NCBI GenBank assembly: GCA_934754505.1
Contig: CAKVIE010000005.1
Span: forward strand, 1-64,000
From: an uncultured Candidatus Melainabacteria bacterium
GTDB lineage: Bacteria > Cyanobacteriota > Vampirovibrionia > Gastranaerophilales > Gastranaerophilaceae
Length of the DNA stretch: 64,000 bases
Direction: 5' to 3'
Below the pieces are notes generated by a model. That model had not been told where the DNA came from. It searched no databases and was given only the letters and a program-made list of their open reading frames with translations. Position 1 is the first letter of the stretch. Each line of letters starts with the position of its first letter. Below, one piece after another: positions 44,439 to 52,813 of the stretch. The position numbers and the translations under genes are program-made.

Positions 44439-44510
44439 AGCCGGTGATAGGAATCGAACCTACAACCTACGGTTTACAAAACCGTTGCTCTACCGTTGAG
44501 CTACACCGGC
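44439..44510 (-). tRNA. tRNA-Thr (anticodon UGU)
   Basis: 72 bases. Acceptor GCCGGTG/CACCGGC, anticodon loop TTTGTAA closed by ACGGT/ACCGT, T-loop GTTCGATT, discriminator U. CCA not encoded. First gene after the operon promoter. Confidence 0.96.
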
Positions 44511-44533
44511 ACAACTTCTTAAGTCGTATCTGT

Positions 44534-44562
44534 ATCATATTAAGGACAAACTTTTATGTCAA
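44534..44562 (-). promoter_or_regulatory. Promoter of the tRNA-Thr/Tyr/Thr-tuf operon
   Basis: TTGACA, 17 bases, TATGAT on the minus strand, ending about 24 bases before the first tRNA. Near-consensus, as expected for a strongly expressed RNA/tuf unit. Confidence 0.85.
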
Positions 44563-44629
44563 GCATTTCTTTTTTATTATTCTTTTTTGTTACTTTTTTT
44601 TATATACTTACCCCTAAACCTGCGTATTA

Positions 44630-44658
44630 TTTACATGCTCTTTTCCCTGTGCTATATT
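44630..44658 (+). promoter_or_regulatory. Promoter of trxA
   Basis: TTTACA (44630-44635), 17 bases, TATATT (44653-44658). ATG at 44685, with AGGAGG between as a strong ribosome-binding site. Confidence 0.75.
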
Positions 44659-44684
44659 AATATAAAAATTACAGGAGGGCTGTT

Positions 44685-45008
44685 ATGGCTGATATTCAAG
44701 AAATTAATGATTCTAATTTTAAAAATAATGTTATTGACTCGGATAATGTTACCGTTGTTGACTTTTTTGCTCCTTGGTGCGGTCCTTGCAGAAAAATGGC
44801 TGATGTTATGGCTCAACTCGCTGACGAATACCAAGGCAAAATTTCTGTTTACAAATTAAACACTGATGATAACATCAAAACTGCAAAAGAATATTCTATA
44901 AGCAGTTTACCAAGCATTCTTATTTTCAAAAACGGTGAAGCTAAAGAAAGACTCGTAGGTCTTATGCCGAAATCTTCTTTAATTAATAACATCGAAAAAT
45001 ATCTTTAA
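44685..45008 (+). CDS. trxA: Thioredoxin
   Basis: 107 residues. Active site 'WCGPC' near 30-34, cis-proline in 'SLPSIL' near 75. Cytoplasmic disulfide reductase. Monocistronic, with strong ribosome-binding site and terminator. Divergent from the tRNA operon. Confidence 0.97.
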   Translation: MADIQEINDSNFKNNVIDSDNVTVVDFFAPWCGPCRKMADVMAQLADEYQGKISVYKLNTDDNIKTAKEYSISSLPSILIFKNGEAKERLVGLMPKSSLINNIEKYL

Positions 45009-45028
45009 TTTTATTTACATAATTTAAA

Positions 45029-45057
45029 AGACTTCCTCGAAAGGAAGTCTTTTTTTA
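45029..45057 (+). terminator. Terminator of trxA
   Basis: AGACTTCCT / AGGAAGTCT, CGAA loop, then eight T. Confidence 0.95.
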
Positions 45058-45090
45058 TTTATTTTTTATTCAAAAGTCATGCCCGCCTTT

Positions 45091-45561
45091 TTATTTTGTT
45101 TCATTCAATTCTTTTCTGATATCATCTACCGTAACGTGCACGAGCGGTGAATTTTCGTCTTTTCGGAGATAAACATCTTTTATACCTGATTGAACGATAA
45201 ATCTTTTGCACAAAATACATATAAAATTATGACCCCAAATATACATTGTAGCATTTTGGCATCTGTCCTGACCTGCCTGAATTATAGCATTTTGTTCGGC
45301 ATGAATGCTGCGGCATGTTTCATATCTTGTGCCCGACTGAATATTATTTTCGATACGGTAGCAAGTACCTCTTTCGTGGCATGACTCAACCTTTGACGGC
45401 GTTCCGTTATAGCCTGTTGCTTTAATCTTTTTGTCTTCTCCGACAATTACTGCCCCGACTTGCGAACGCAGGCAATTAGACCTTGAGGAACAAGTTTTTG
45501 CCATATCCAAAAAGTAATCGTTCCATTCTTTAATTTTATTTTTTTCTTGTAATTCTTGCAT
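45091..45561 (-). CDS. Deoxycytidylate deaminase-family protein
   Basis: 156 residues. Zinc-binding 'HAEQNAI' (H and E of the HAE motif) near 88 and the second half 'CILC' near 115, in place of the usual PCxxC. N-terminal 'CSSRSNCLRSQVGAVIV' is conserved in dCMP deaminase and in ComEB. Converts dCMP to dUMP for dTTP supply. The downstream octamer CATGCCCG (45078-45085) is in the gap just past its stop. Confidence 0.85.
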   Translation of the reverse strand: MQELQEKNKIKEWNDYFLDMAKTCSSRSNCLRSQVGAVIVGEDKKIKATGYNGTPSKVESCHERGTCYRIENNIQSGTRYETCRSIHAEQNAIIQAGQDRCQNATMYIWGHNFICILCKRFIVQSGIKDVYLRKDENSPLVHVTVDDIRKELNETK

Positions 45562-45570
45562 AGCATGCTC

Positions 45571-46938
45571 CTAATTATTCAAACTGTGAATCGGTGCAGG
45601 AATTCTACCCCCACGTTTTACAAAACCTGTTGACGATAAATTATTTACGGGCATAATCGGTGCTTCGCCGAGCAAACCGCCATAAACCGCATAATCACCG
45701 ACTTTTTTATGAGGAACGGGAATAATTCTCACAGCCGTTGTCTTTTTATTAATCATGCCGATAGCCATTTCATCAGCTATGATACCCGCAATAGTATCGA
45801 CCGGTGTTGCCCCCGGAATTGCAATCATATCAAGTCCTACCGAGCAGACACAAGTCATGGCTTCAAGTTTATCAAATGTCAAATAGCCGTATTTTGCAGC
45901 TTCTATCATTTCTGCATCTTCCGAAACAGGAATAAAAGCACCCGACAATCCGCCGACATGCGAACTTGCCATAATACCGCCTTTTTTAACGGCATCATTT
46001 AACATCGCAAGTGCAGCCGTCGTTCCGTGAGCTCCGGCATGCTCCAAGCCCATCGCTCTGAAAATTCCTGCAACACTATCCCCGATTGCAGGTGTCGGAG
46101 CCAAGGACAAATCTATAATTCCAAAAGGTATTCCGAGTTTTTGTGCAAGTTCATGCCCGATTAACTCTCCGGTCGAAGTAATTTTATATGCAATTTGTTT
46201 AATTTTATTGGCAACTTCTCCAAGCGGAGTATCTTTCGGCAAAGAATCCACAGCAGCTCTAACAACTCCGGGGCCTGAAACGCCGATATTCAAAGCACAT
46301 TCAGGTTCGCCAATTCCGTGGAATGCTCCTGCCATAAAAGGATTATCCCCCGGTGCATTACAGAAACATACGAGTTTTGCCGCACCGATACCGTCTTGTT
46401 TTGCCGTCAAATCAGCCGATAATTTAATAATTTCAGCCATTGTATTTACGGCATCCATATTAATTCCCGCCTTTGATGAAGCTAAATTAACCGAAGAACA
46501 AATTTTATTTGTGCATGCAAGTGCCTCAGGAATGCTCGACATCAAAAGTCTATCCCCGTTTGTCATGCCTTTTTCGACCAAAGCACCAAAACCGCCGATA
46601 AAATCTACACCGACTTCATCTGCAGCTTTATCCAAAACTTTTGCCAAATAAACATAATCGGGCTTTTTGCAAGATTCTCCGACCAAAGATATCGGAGTTA
46701 CCGCAATTCTTTTATTCACAATCGGAATAGAATATTCTGCCTCGATTTCATCTGCATAATGCCTTAAATATTGGGCATATCGAACGATTTTCTCGTGGAT
46801 TTTTTCACCTACGCATTTCACATCGGAATCCATACAATCTCTCAAGCTCAAAGCAAGCGTTACTGTTCTGATATCGAGATTGTGAACTCTTATCATATTT
46901 ATTGTTTCGAGAATTGAATCCTCGTTAAAAAAATTCAT
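45571..46938 (-). CDS. PFL-family protein (UPF0210/DUF711)
   Basis: 455 residues, matching this family in length and in blocks 'NIGVSGPGVVRAAVD', 'PTPAIGDSVAGIFRAMGLE', 'VGLDMIAIPG'. Structurally related to glycyl radical enzymes but lacks a glycyl radical site; role uncertain. Nearly always encoded beside the ACT-domain gene that precedes it here (12-base gap). Confidence 0.88.
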   Translation of the reverse strand: MNFFNEDSILETINMIRVHNLDIRTVTLALSLRDCMDSDVKCVGEKIHEKIVRYAQYLRHYADEIEAEYSIPIVNKRIAVTPISLVGESCKKPDYVYLAKVLDKAADEVGVDFIGGFGALVEKGMTNGDRLLMSSIPEALACTNKICSSVNLASSKAGINMDAVNTMAEIIKLSADLTAKQDGIGAAKLVCFCNAPGDNPFMAGAFHGIGEPECALNIGVSGPGVVRAAVDSLPKDTPLGEVANKIKQIAYKITSTGELIGHELAQKLGIPFGIIDLSLAPTPAIGDSVAGIFRAMGLEHAGAHGTTAALAMLNDAVKKGGIMASSHVGGLSGAFIPVSEDAEMIEAAKYGYLTFDKLEAMTCVCSVGLDMIAIPGATPVDTIAGIIADEMAIGMINKKTTAVRIIPVPHKKVGDYAVYGGLLGEAPIMPVNNLSSTGFVKRGGRIPAPIHSLNN

Positions 46939-46950
46939 TGTTTTTCCTCG

Positions 46951-47235
46951 CTAAATTGTGTGCATCTTGTCGAAAATAGCCTTCTTTTGAACCCAGATTT
47001 CCATCTTCATTTCTTCACCGGCTTTTGTCAATTTGTCCTTGATTTCATTGAAAGACAAAGATGTACGGCTCGTTTCAGCAAGCATAAACATTACAAAAAA
47101 ATCCTGCATAATCGATTGTTTAATATCCTCGATATTCACTTCACATTCTGCTAAAATCGCCGTAATTTTGGCAACAATACCGATTTTATCCGCACCGATT
47201 ATGGTAATTATCATTTTATTATCTTCATTATTCAT
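46951..47235 (-). CDS. ACT-domain protein (UPF0237)
   Basis: 94 residues: a single ACT domain ('ITIIGADKIGIVAKITAILAECEVNIEDIKQ'). Binds a small ligand, probably an amino acid. Constant partner of the PFL-family gene just downstream; the two are likely to be one functional unit. Confidence 0.9.
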   Translation of the reverse strand: MNNEDNKMIITIIGADKIGIVAKITAILAECEVNIEDIKQSIMQDFFVMFMLAETSRTSLSFNEIKDKLTKAGEEMKMEIWVQKKAIFDKMHTI

Positions 47236-47367
47236 AAATAAACTCCGTTTTTATAAACAATATTATCATAATTATTCGCTTATTGTCGATATTTTATTAA
47301 ATACGACTGACCTAAACACAAATCAGCAGCCAAAAATATTTCGGCTGCCGATAAAATAATTTTCATA

Positions 47368-48006
47368 TTAAACAATTTTTATTCTGCCGTCATTCTTGAT
47401 TTCAACACCGTCGGGTGAATTTTTTATATATTCAACGGCAATATCTTTCAACGACGCATCAAGCAGTTTTGTTGTCGGTTCATCGATTTTATTCAACATC
47501 GTAAATCCGTCCAAACCTTTTGCAATAAACGACGGCAATGCCATTGAATATGTTTTGCTTTCGTCAGGATTGTTTATGTCAATAAGTACATCTTTTCCGT
47601 TTTTGTCCGTTACAAAAAGATTTACCAATTCACCGCTTTGAGAAACGGAATATTTCATACCCGAAACTTGAACAAGCCCCGGTTTTCCGTCTTTTTGAGC
47701 GAGAGAAGTCGCTGAATATTTCAAAGTTTCGACAAGTTCTTTTTCCGAAACATTAATCAAAGAAAGTTTATCCGCAAACGGGAAGATTTCACCAATGTCT
47801 CTTAATGAAATTTCACCCTGCATAAACGCACCTCTGACAGTTCCGGCATTTACAAGTGCTAAATCAGCAGTGACTCTCGCTAATTTTTGCTCAATTTTTT
47901 GAGGAATAGTCCGGTTTACAACAGGCTTCTGTACATTAACTCCTTGATTTTGGATTTTCGGCGAAATCCATGTTTTGATTCCGCTAACATCGTAGTGAAT
48001 ACTCAT
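47368..48006 (-). CDS. Stand-alone 5'-nucleotidase C-terminal-domain-like protein
   Basis: 212 residues from ATG 48006 (AGAGAG upstream). 'DLALVNAGTVRGAFMQGEIS' and 'IGEIFPFADKLSLINVSEKEL' match the substrate-binding domain found C-terminal to the metallophosphatase in UshA/CD73-type 5'-nucleotidases. The catalytic metallophosphatase domain is absent and there is no signal peptide, so it is not an active nucleotidase by itself. Could bind nucleoside or be a truncation that has stabilised. A TTATCG element lies 39 bases from the ATG, similar to the shared elements A and B. Confidence 0.6.
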   Translation of the reverse strand: MSIHYDVSGIKTWISPKIQNQGVNVQKPVVNRTIPQKIEQKLARVTADLALVNAGTVRGAFMQGEISLRDIGEIFPFADKLSLINVSEKELVETLKYSATSLAQKDGKPGLVQVSGMKYSVSQSGELVNLFVTDKNGKDVLIDINNPDESKTYSMALPSFIAKGLDGFTMLNKIDEPTTKLLDASLKDIAVEYIKNSPDGVEIKNDGRIKIV

Positions 48007-48113
48007 TTTCTCTCTTTTAAACACACTGGCTAAGCTATTTTATCGCATCAAATAAAAAAAGTTTTTCAATTCTCTTTTAATATTTTGAAACAGTTTTATT
48101 GCGGTAAAGACAG

Positions 48114-48935
48114 TTAATCACTTTTTTGCTTTTCGCCATCTTTATTTACCTCGTGGATTAAAACCCCGACAGCAGGTCCCATAACGCCCAAAGTACCGAC
48201 CGCTGTGGCAGCAATGCCTTTATTAAAGTTGTCATTTGCCTCGTTGCGTTCTTCCTCTGTTTTGTAAGTACAAGAACCTATAAAATTACCGCTTTCATCA
48301 TAAACATTAAAGGTTTTTCCATCTTCTGCAAGTTCGACATAATCACCGTTTTTTGCAGTTGTTTCTTCAAATTTTTGACCGATTTTAACTTGAGCAGAAT
48401 TGTGTTCGGACTTTGTTTCAAGGTCAAAAGAATTTACAGCCTCATAAACATTTTTATATTTATTTGCTTTAGACAAATTATTAGAAGCTCTTTCTTGAGA
48501 TACATCATAGAATGTCAAAATGCCGTCATCTGAAATGTCAGAAGCTTTATAATTTCTGTCACCCTCTGTCATTTCACCCGTACAAGAAACTTTATTTGCC
48601 GTATATAAATCAGAAACTTTATTATTCATCGCTTCATCAACAGCAGCTTCTATTTCAGTCGAAGCAACAGCGATTTCCGCCTGCTGCGAAACTGATGTTT
48701 GATTTTCGGGAATATTATTTGCATTCGCTTTAACAGGTGCGGCTTTTGCCCCTGTTGCAATACCTGCCGCAAGGATAATACCTAAAGCAACGCCTTTCAA
48801 TGCATTTGCAGCCTTTGAAGAACAATGTTCTTTTAATTGCGGCTTCACTTCCGCCTGCGGTTTATTTTCTTTTACAGCTTTTGTTTCTCTTAAATTCGGT
48901 TGAGAATTTATTCCGTTTAAATTAATTTTATCCAT
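48114..48935 (-). CDS. Secreted/membrane protein, paralogue B of the local family
   Basis: 273 residues. Same layout as the gene at 16180-16959: charged N-terminus ending PQLKEHCSSKA, Ala-rich hydrophobic segment with ATGAKAAP, an IEAAVDEAMNNK block, 'VNSFDL', and 'KFEETTAKNGDYVELAEDG' before a second hydrophobic stretch (about 242-260). Between the two copies the most conserved parts are the pre-hydrophobic motif and the GDY-ELA-DG block. Function unknown. Shares an identical upstream 13-mer at the same distance. Confidence 0.65.
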   Translation of the reverse strand: MDKINLNGINSQPNLRETKAVKENKPQAEVKPQLKEHCSSKAANALKGVALGIILAAGIATGAKAAPVKANANNIPENQTSVSQQAEIAVASTEIEAAVDEAMNNKVSDLYTANKVSCTGEMTEGDRNYKASDISDDGILTFYDVSQERASNNLSKANKYKNVYEAVNSFDLETKSEHNSAQVKIGQKFEETTAKNGDYVELAEDGKTFNVYDESGNFIGSCTYKTEEERNEANDNFNKGIAATAVGTLGVMGPAVGVLIHEVNKDGEKQKSD

Positions 48936-48962
48936 ACATCTATAACTTCACTACACTCTCTC

Positions 48963-48996
48963 GCCATATTTATCGACAAAAAATTTTCAACATTTA
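48963..48996 (-). promoter_or_regulatory. Shared upstream element B (sigma-28-like promoter candidate)
   Basis: GCCATATTTATCG (48963-48975) begins 28 bases from the start codon, as at paralogue A. On the minus strand the extended sequence reads TAAA-N15-GTCGATAA, one mismatch from the FliA consensus. The match of sequence and spacing at two distant loci is direct observation; the sigma factor is inferred. Confidence 0.55.
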
Positions 48997-49086
48997 ACAA
49001 ACTCCACAAAAACGTTACATTTTTTTACAAAAAAAAATGCCTATGTCGAAAACAAAGACATCTTCTTTAAATATTAATAAATAAAA

Positions 49087-50130
49087 TTAATCGAAATAAT
49101 TTAATTTCATTGCCTTTTTGACTTCCGAAAGTGTTTTTGCTGCAACTTCTCTTGCTTCCAAACTTCCTTGTTTCAAAATTTCGTAAACCTCGGGAGTTTT
49201 TTGTTCCCAAACTTTTCTGTTTTCTCTGATAGGTTTAAGTTCTGTTTGGATAACATTGTTCAGGAATTTTTTAACCTTAACATCGCCGAGTCCGCCTCTT
49301 TGATAATGAGCTTTCAACTCATCAAGATTTTGATAATCGGGTAAAAATTCTTCAAAATGTTCAGGCTTACTGAACGCATCAAGATAAATAAATACGGGGT
49401 TATTTTCCGTTTCTCCGGGGTCTTCCACTCTTAAATGGTTCGGGTCTGTAAACATCGACATTATTTTCTTCTTAATTTCTTCAGGCTCATCTGATAAATA
49501 AATACAGTTGCCCAAAGATTTACTCATTTTTGCCTTACCGTCAAGTCCCGGAAGTCTTAAACAAGCACTGTTTTTCGGGAGCAAAATATCTGGTTCGACA
49601 AGAGTTTCGCCATATAAAGAATTGAATTTGTGAACAATTTCTCTGCATTGTTCAATCATAGGTTTTTGATCTTCTCCTGCGGGAACAGAAGTAGCTTTAA
49701 ACGCAGTTATATCAGCTGCTTGGCTTATCGGATATGCTAAAAATCCGACAGGAATGTTTGACTCAAAATTTCTCATCTTAATTTCTGTTTTTACCGTCGG
49801 ATTTCTTTGAGCCCTTGCAACTGTTACAAGATTCATATAAAAAAACGTTAATTCCGTTAATTCCGGAATCATTGATTGAATTAAAATTGTAGATTTTTTC
49901 GGGTCAATTCCGCAAGCAAGATAATCAAGTGCAACCTCAATAATATTGTCACGGACTTTTTGAGGATTATCGGCATTGTCGGTCAAAGCCTGTGCATCAG
50001 CTATCATAATATAAATTTTATCAAAGGTTCCTGCATTTTGAAGTGCAACACGTTCTCTTAATGAACCGACGTAATGTCCCACGTGAAGTTTACCCGTTGG
50101 TCTGTCACCCGTTAAAATTATCTTTTCCAT
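49087..50130 (-). CDS. trpS: Tryptophanyl-tRNA synthetase
   Basis: 347 residues from ATG 50130 (AGAGGA upstream), the usual length. Class I: 'GDRPTGKLHVGHYVGSL' (HIGH-type) and 'KMSKSLGN' (KMSKS) present. A longer in-frame start at 50181 has no support. Independent transcript. Confidence 0.97.
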   Translation of the reverse strand: MEKIILTGDRPTGKLHVGHYVGSLRERVALQNAGTFDKIYIMIADAQALTDNADNPQKVRDNIIEVALDYLACGIDPKKSTILIQSMIPELTELTFFYMNLVTVARAQRNPTVKTEIKMRNFESNIPVGFLAYPISQAADITAFKATSVPAGEDQKPMIEQCREIVHKFNSLYGETLVEPDILLPKNSACLRLPGLDGKAKMSKSLGNCIYLSDEPEEIKKKIMSMFTDPNHLRVEDPGETENNPVFIYLDAFSKPEHFEEFLPDYQNLDELKAHYQRGGLGDVKVKKFLNNVIQTELKPIRENRKVWEQKTPEVYEILKQGSLEAREVAAKTLSEVKKAMKLNYFD

Positions 50131-50185
50131 TTTTAATCCTCTTTTAATAGAATGGTAAAACAAAAAAATGATTTCTGTCAAACAA

Positions 50186-50220
50186 TAAAAAAAACGGAAT
50201 AAAAATATCCCGTTTTTTAT
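50186..50220 (-). terminator. Terminator downstream of rplY
   Basis: AAAACGG(A)AT / AT(C)CCGTTTT with A- and T-runs; on the minus strand it follows the rplY stop by 20 bases. One mismatch in the stem. Confidence 0.7.
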
Positions 50221-50240
50221 TTATAAGTTTTTCTCAAAAA

Positions 50241-50516
50241 CTATACAGCAACGAATTGAACGTTGAGGTTTTCACCGGTTCTGTAATTTTTTTGAAGGTC
50301 TTTTACTTGAACATTCATTGATTTAGAATCAACCTTCAAATCAAATGTAGCTGTTTTGTCTTTGTTGTATTCTGTGATGAATTCTTTTTCGTTAAGTTCA
50401 ACAGAAAAAGAGTCAATGCCTTTTCCGTAAACTGTTGCTGTCAATTTGCCTTCAGCTCTTACTTGTCTGGGGTTTTTCTTTTCATCTCTTTTTTCTGCAT
50501 TTATTACAACTGCCAT
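50241..50516 (-). CDS. rplY: 50S ribosomal protein L25 (short form)
   Basis: 91 residues, like E. coli L25, lacking the C-terminal Ctc extension found in many other groups. 'KKNPRQVRAEGKLTATVYGKG' is the conserved 5S-binding region. Own terminator; divergent from folP. Confidence 0.85.
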   Translation of the reverse strand: MAVVINAEKRDEKKNPRQVRAEGKLTATVYGKGIDSFSVELNEKEFITEYNKDKTATFDLKVDSKSMNVQVKDLQKNYRTGENLNVQFVAV

Positions 50517-50545
50517 AATATTTCTCCTGTTTATAGATTGATATA

Positions 50546-50573
50546 TTACAAGTTTACATGCTTAAGATATAAT
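50546..50573 (+). promoter_or_regulatory. Promoter of folP (leaderless configuration)
   Basis: TTACAA (50546-50551), 16 bases, TATAAT (50568-50573). The ATG at 50581 lies 7 bases after the -10 box, where transcription should begin; no Shine-Dalgarno. Confidence 0.65.
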
Positions 50574-50580
50574 GTAAAGT

Positions 50581-51753
50581 ATGAATGATGAAATTTTGAT
50601 AAAAAAACTTGGAAAAAATCTCGACAAAGAGCTTGAAAGTATTAATTTTTCGGCAGATTACCAAAACCATGCCAAACAAAAATTAGAAACATTTTCTATA
50701 AAAATATTTAACCTCAAAGCGGTTGAAGCAAATATTCTAAAGCAAACATGTCTGTCATTGGGCTTTGATGCTGCTGTAAACCGTTATGCTGTAAACTGCA
50801 AATGCGATTTTTCGGACGCTATTGTTTGTGCAACAAAATTACAATTAAAAAACCTCGCAGAAAAGTTGAAATTACAGCCTTTCAGATTAAAAACTCTTTC
50901 AGAAAATTTAAAAAATTTTTTATCAGAAAAAAAATCATACACAATTTCGGGACAAGAATTTGATTTTGCAAAAACTTATATAATGGGAATTTTGAACATA
51001 ACACCCGATTCTTTTTCTGACGGAGGAAAAAATTTCGACACGGGAACAGCGGTCAAAAATGCAATCAAAATGATTTCTGACGGGGCAAAAATCATTGATA
51101 TAGGCGGTGAATCAACCCGTCCGACTGCTCAAAAAATTACTGCCCAAGAAGAAATTGACAGAGTTCTTCCCGTAATAAAAAAAATCAGAGAACAAAATAA
51201 AGATATTATTTTAAGCCTCGATACAATTCACCCCGAAACGGCAAAAACCGCTATTGAAGCCGGTGTTAATATTTTGAATAATGTCGAAGCACCTGAAGTT
51301 TTTGAGCCGATTTTTGATTTTTTAGCCGAAAAACAAACCCCGATTGTTATAATGCACTCGGAAGGTGTTCCGCCAAAGCCAGTTTTGCAAGACTATGAGG
51401 GCGATATTGCAGATAAAATTTTTAAATTTTTTGCCGAAAAAATCAATTATCTCAAGAACAAAGGTCTTTCAAAAAATCTTTTTATCCTCGATGTCGGAAT
51501 AGGTTTCGGAAAATCAATAAATGACCAGTTTGAACTTATCAAAAGAGCTGATGAATTTTGTAACCTCGAATATCCCGTTTTATGGGGTATTTCAAGAAAA
51601 TCGTTTATGACAAAAACTTTTGTCGGTGAAAATCCTGACGAACTCACGCAAATTTTTTCACAACATTTGATTATGAAAAACGCAAATATATTGCGGACTC
51701 ACAACGTTGAACAGCTTGCAAAACTTCAGAACTGTTTGTCTAAAATAAAATAA
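50581..51753 (+). CDS. folP: Dihydropteroate synthase with N-terminal extension
   Basis: 390 residues; the catalytic domain starts around 132. 'GILNITPDSFSDGG' near 137 and 'GGESTRPTA' near 175 bind pterin and pABA; 'GIGFGKS' and 'GISRKSF' follow. Key enzyme of folate synthesis, target of sulfonamides. The first ~130 residues are a helical extension present in some clostridial and other DHPS but absent from E. coli. The 3' end overlaps the next convergent gene by 28 bases. Confidence 0.95.
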   Translation: MNDEILIKKLGKNLDKELESINFSADYQNHAKQKLETFSIKIFNLKAVEANILKQTCLSLGFDAAVNRYAVNCKCDFSDAIVCATKLQLKNLAEKLKLQPFRLKTLSENLKNFLSEKKSYTISGQEFDFAKTYIMGILNITPDSFSDGGKNFDTGTAVKNAIKMISDGAKIIDIGGESTRPTAQKITAQEEIDRVLPVIKKIREQNKDIILSLDTIHPETAKTAIEAGVNILNNVEAPEVFEPIFDFLAEKQTPIVIMHSEGVPPKPVLQDYEGDIADKIFKFFAEKINYLKNKGLSKNLFILDVGIGFGKSINDQFELIKRADEFCNLEYPVLWGISRKSFMTKTFVGENPDELTQIFSQHLIMKNANILRTHNVEQLAKLQNCLSKIK

Positions 51754-52196
51754 TTTCCGCCGTTTTTGTTTCGTTTTTGACGTTTCTCCAAATCAGCCAA
51801 AATATTTTTAAATTTATCAATCGGCTCAAAAGAGTATCCGCAGCCGTCAGATAGACATGCTCCCATCGAAAAAATCAATTCATCGGGATAACGTCTGCAA
51901 ATCCCGGGGCGTTTTTTGTGAATTTTACAAATGTGTTTTTCCTCGTCAAAATTGCAACAACTGAATATCAGCCCGATTTCATCTTTTCCCACAATCGTCA
52001 AATACGAATAAAACGGGTGCAAATACCGCAAAACCTCAAATTCTTTTTCGGATTTTATAGTATTTTTTTGATGTCTGACATAAATTCTTTTACAGCAGGC
52101 ACCGCAACGGTTACAATGCCCGACTCTGTAATATTTTTTGCCGAAAACATGCTTTAATATAAACTTTTTTACTTTTTCGGAAACCTTAAATTCCAC
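51726..52196 (-). CDS. YkgJ-family cysteine cluster protein
   Basis: 156 residues. Cysteine pattern 'CNRCGACCKRIYV', 'CCNFDEEKHICKIHKKRPGICRRYP' typical of the family thought to bind zinc or iron. About eleven cysteines in total. Role not established. Convergent with folP. Confidence 0.85.
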   Translation of the reverse strand: MEFKVSEKVKKFILKHVFGKKYYRVGHCNRCGACCKRIYVRHQKNTIKSEKEFEVLRYLHPFYSYLTIVGKDEIGLIFSCCNFDEEKHICKIHKKRPGICRRYPDELIFSMGACLSDGCGYSFEPIDKFKNILADLEKRQKRNKNGGNYFILDKQF

Positions 52197-52461
52197 AAAA
52201 ATACCCTCGCTCTACTATTATCCGATAAAAATAATCTTTTTTCTAACTCATTTTTCAAAAAACAAATCCTCTTTTTCTAAATTAAACTTCAAATTGTTAA
52301 GTTTTATTAAATTGAATTTATACCAAAGACATTTGCAAACAGGCTATTTTGAGAAACAGACAATGAAGAAGCATAAAAAGTATATATTTTGTATAGCAAA
52401 TTTTTCAGAGAAAAATACTTTATATAGACACAAGGAAAAAATAATTAAAGGAGATAAAATA

Positions 52462-52650
52462 ATGGCAAGAGTATTAATATCGATGCCCGAGGAATTTCTT
52501 ACAAGAATCGACGGAGTTGCAAATAACGAAAACCGTACGAGAAGCGAACTTATCAGAGAAGCCTTGAGAACGTATATTAATAAACAAAGAGTAAGAGAAA
52601 ATGCTCTCGCCAAAAAGAATGCTGAAATTTTAGAAGCATTATTGGATTAG
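52462..52650 (+). CDS. Ribbon-helix-helix (CopG/MetJ-type) DNA-binding protein
   Basis: 62 residues, AAAGGAG 9 bases upstream of the ATG. 'MARVLISMPEEFLTRIDGVANNENRTRSELIREALRTYI' is a classical RHH: a beta strand that reads DNA followed by two helices. No toxin partner gene follows (only a small structured 3' region and terminator), so it is a stand-alone regulator. A longer reading frame from 52138 is not supported. Confidence 0.85.
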   Translation: MARVLISMPEEFLTRIDGVANNENRTRSELIREALRTYINKQRVRENALAKKNAEILEALLD

Positions 52651-52719
52651 TAAGTAAAAAGCCGAAATCGGCACAGATACTGTCAGACAGGCAGATAATT
52701 GTTAGGGGAAATGTAAGTA

Positions 52720-52751
52720 AAAAGACTTCGAGAAAATCGAAGTCTTTTGTT
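52720..52751 (+). terminator. Terminator of the RHH gene
   Basis: AAAAGACTTCGA / TCGAAGTCTTTT stem, GAAAA loop. Preceded by a ~65-base structured 3' UTR with small hairpins (GCCGAAATCGGC; CTGTCAGACAG). Confidence 0.9.
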
Positions 52752-52813
52752 TTATAAATATATAAATTAAAATTTCTATCCAAAATCGTTTTTCGGAAAT
52801 TATCAGGAGAAAA

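Noticed and set aside
52138..52461. N-terminal extension of the ribbon-helix-helix gene
   Set aside because: The AAAGGAG site and the standard RHH start fix the ATG at 52462; the extension is an AT-rich leader.
52462..52650. Antitoxin of a toxin-antitoxin pair
   Set aside because: No second small gene follows before the terminator, nor one just before; stand-alone regulator is more likely.
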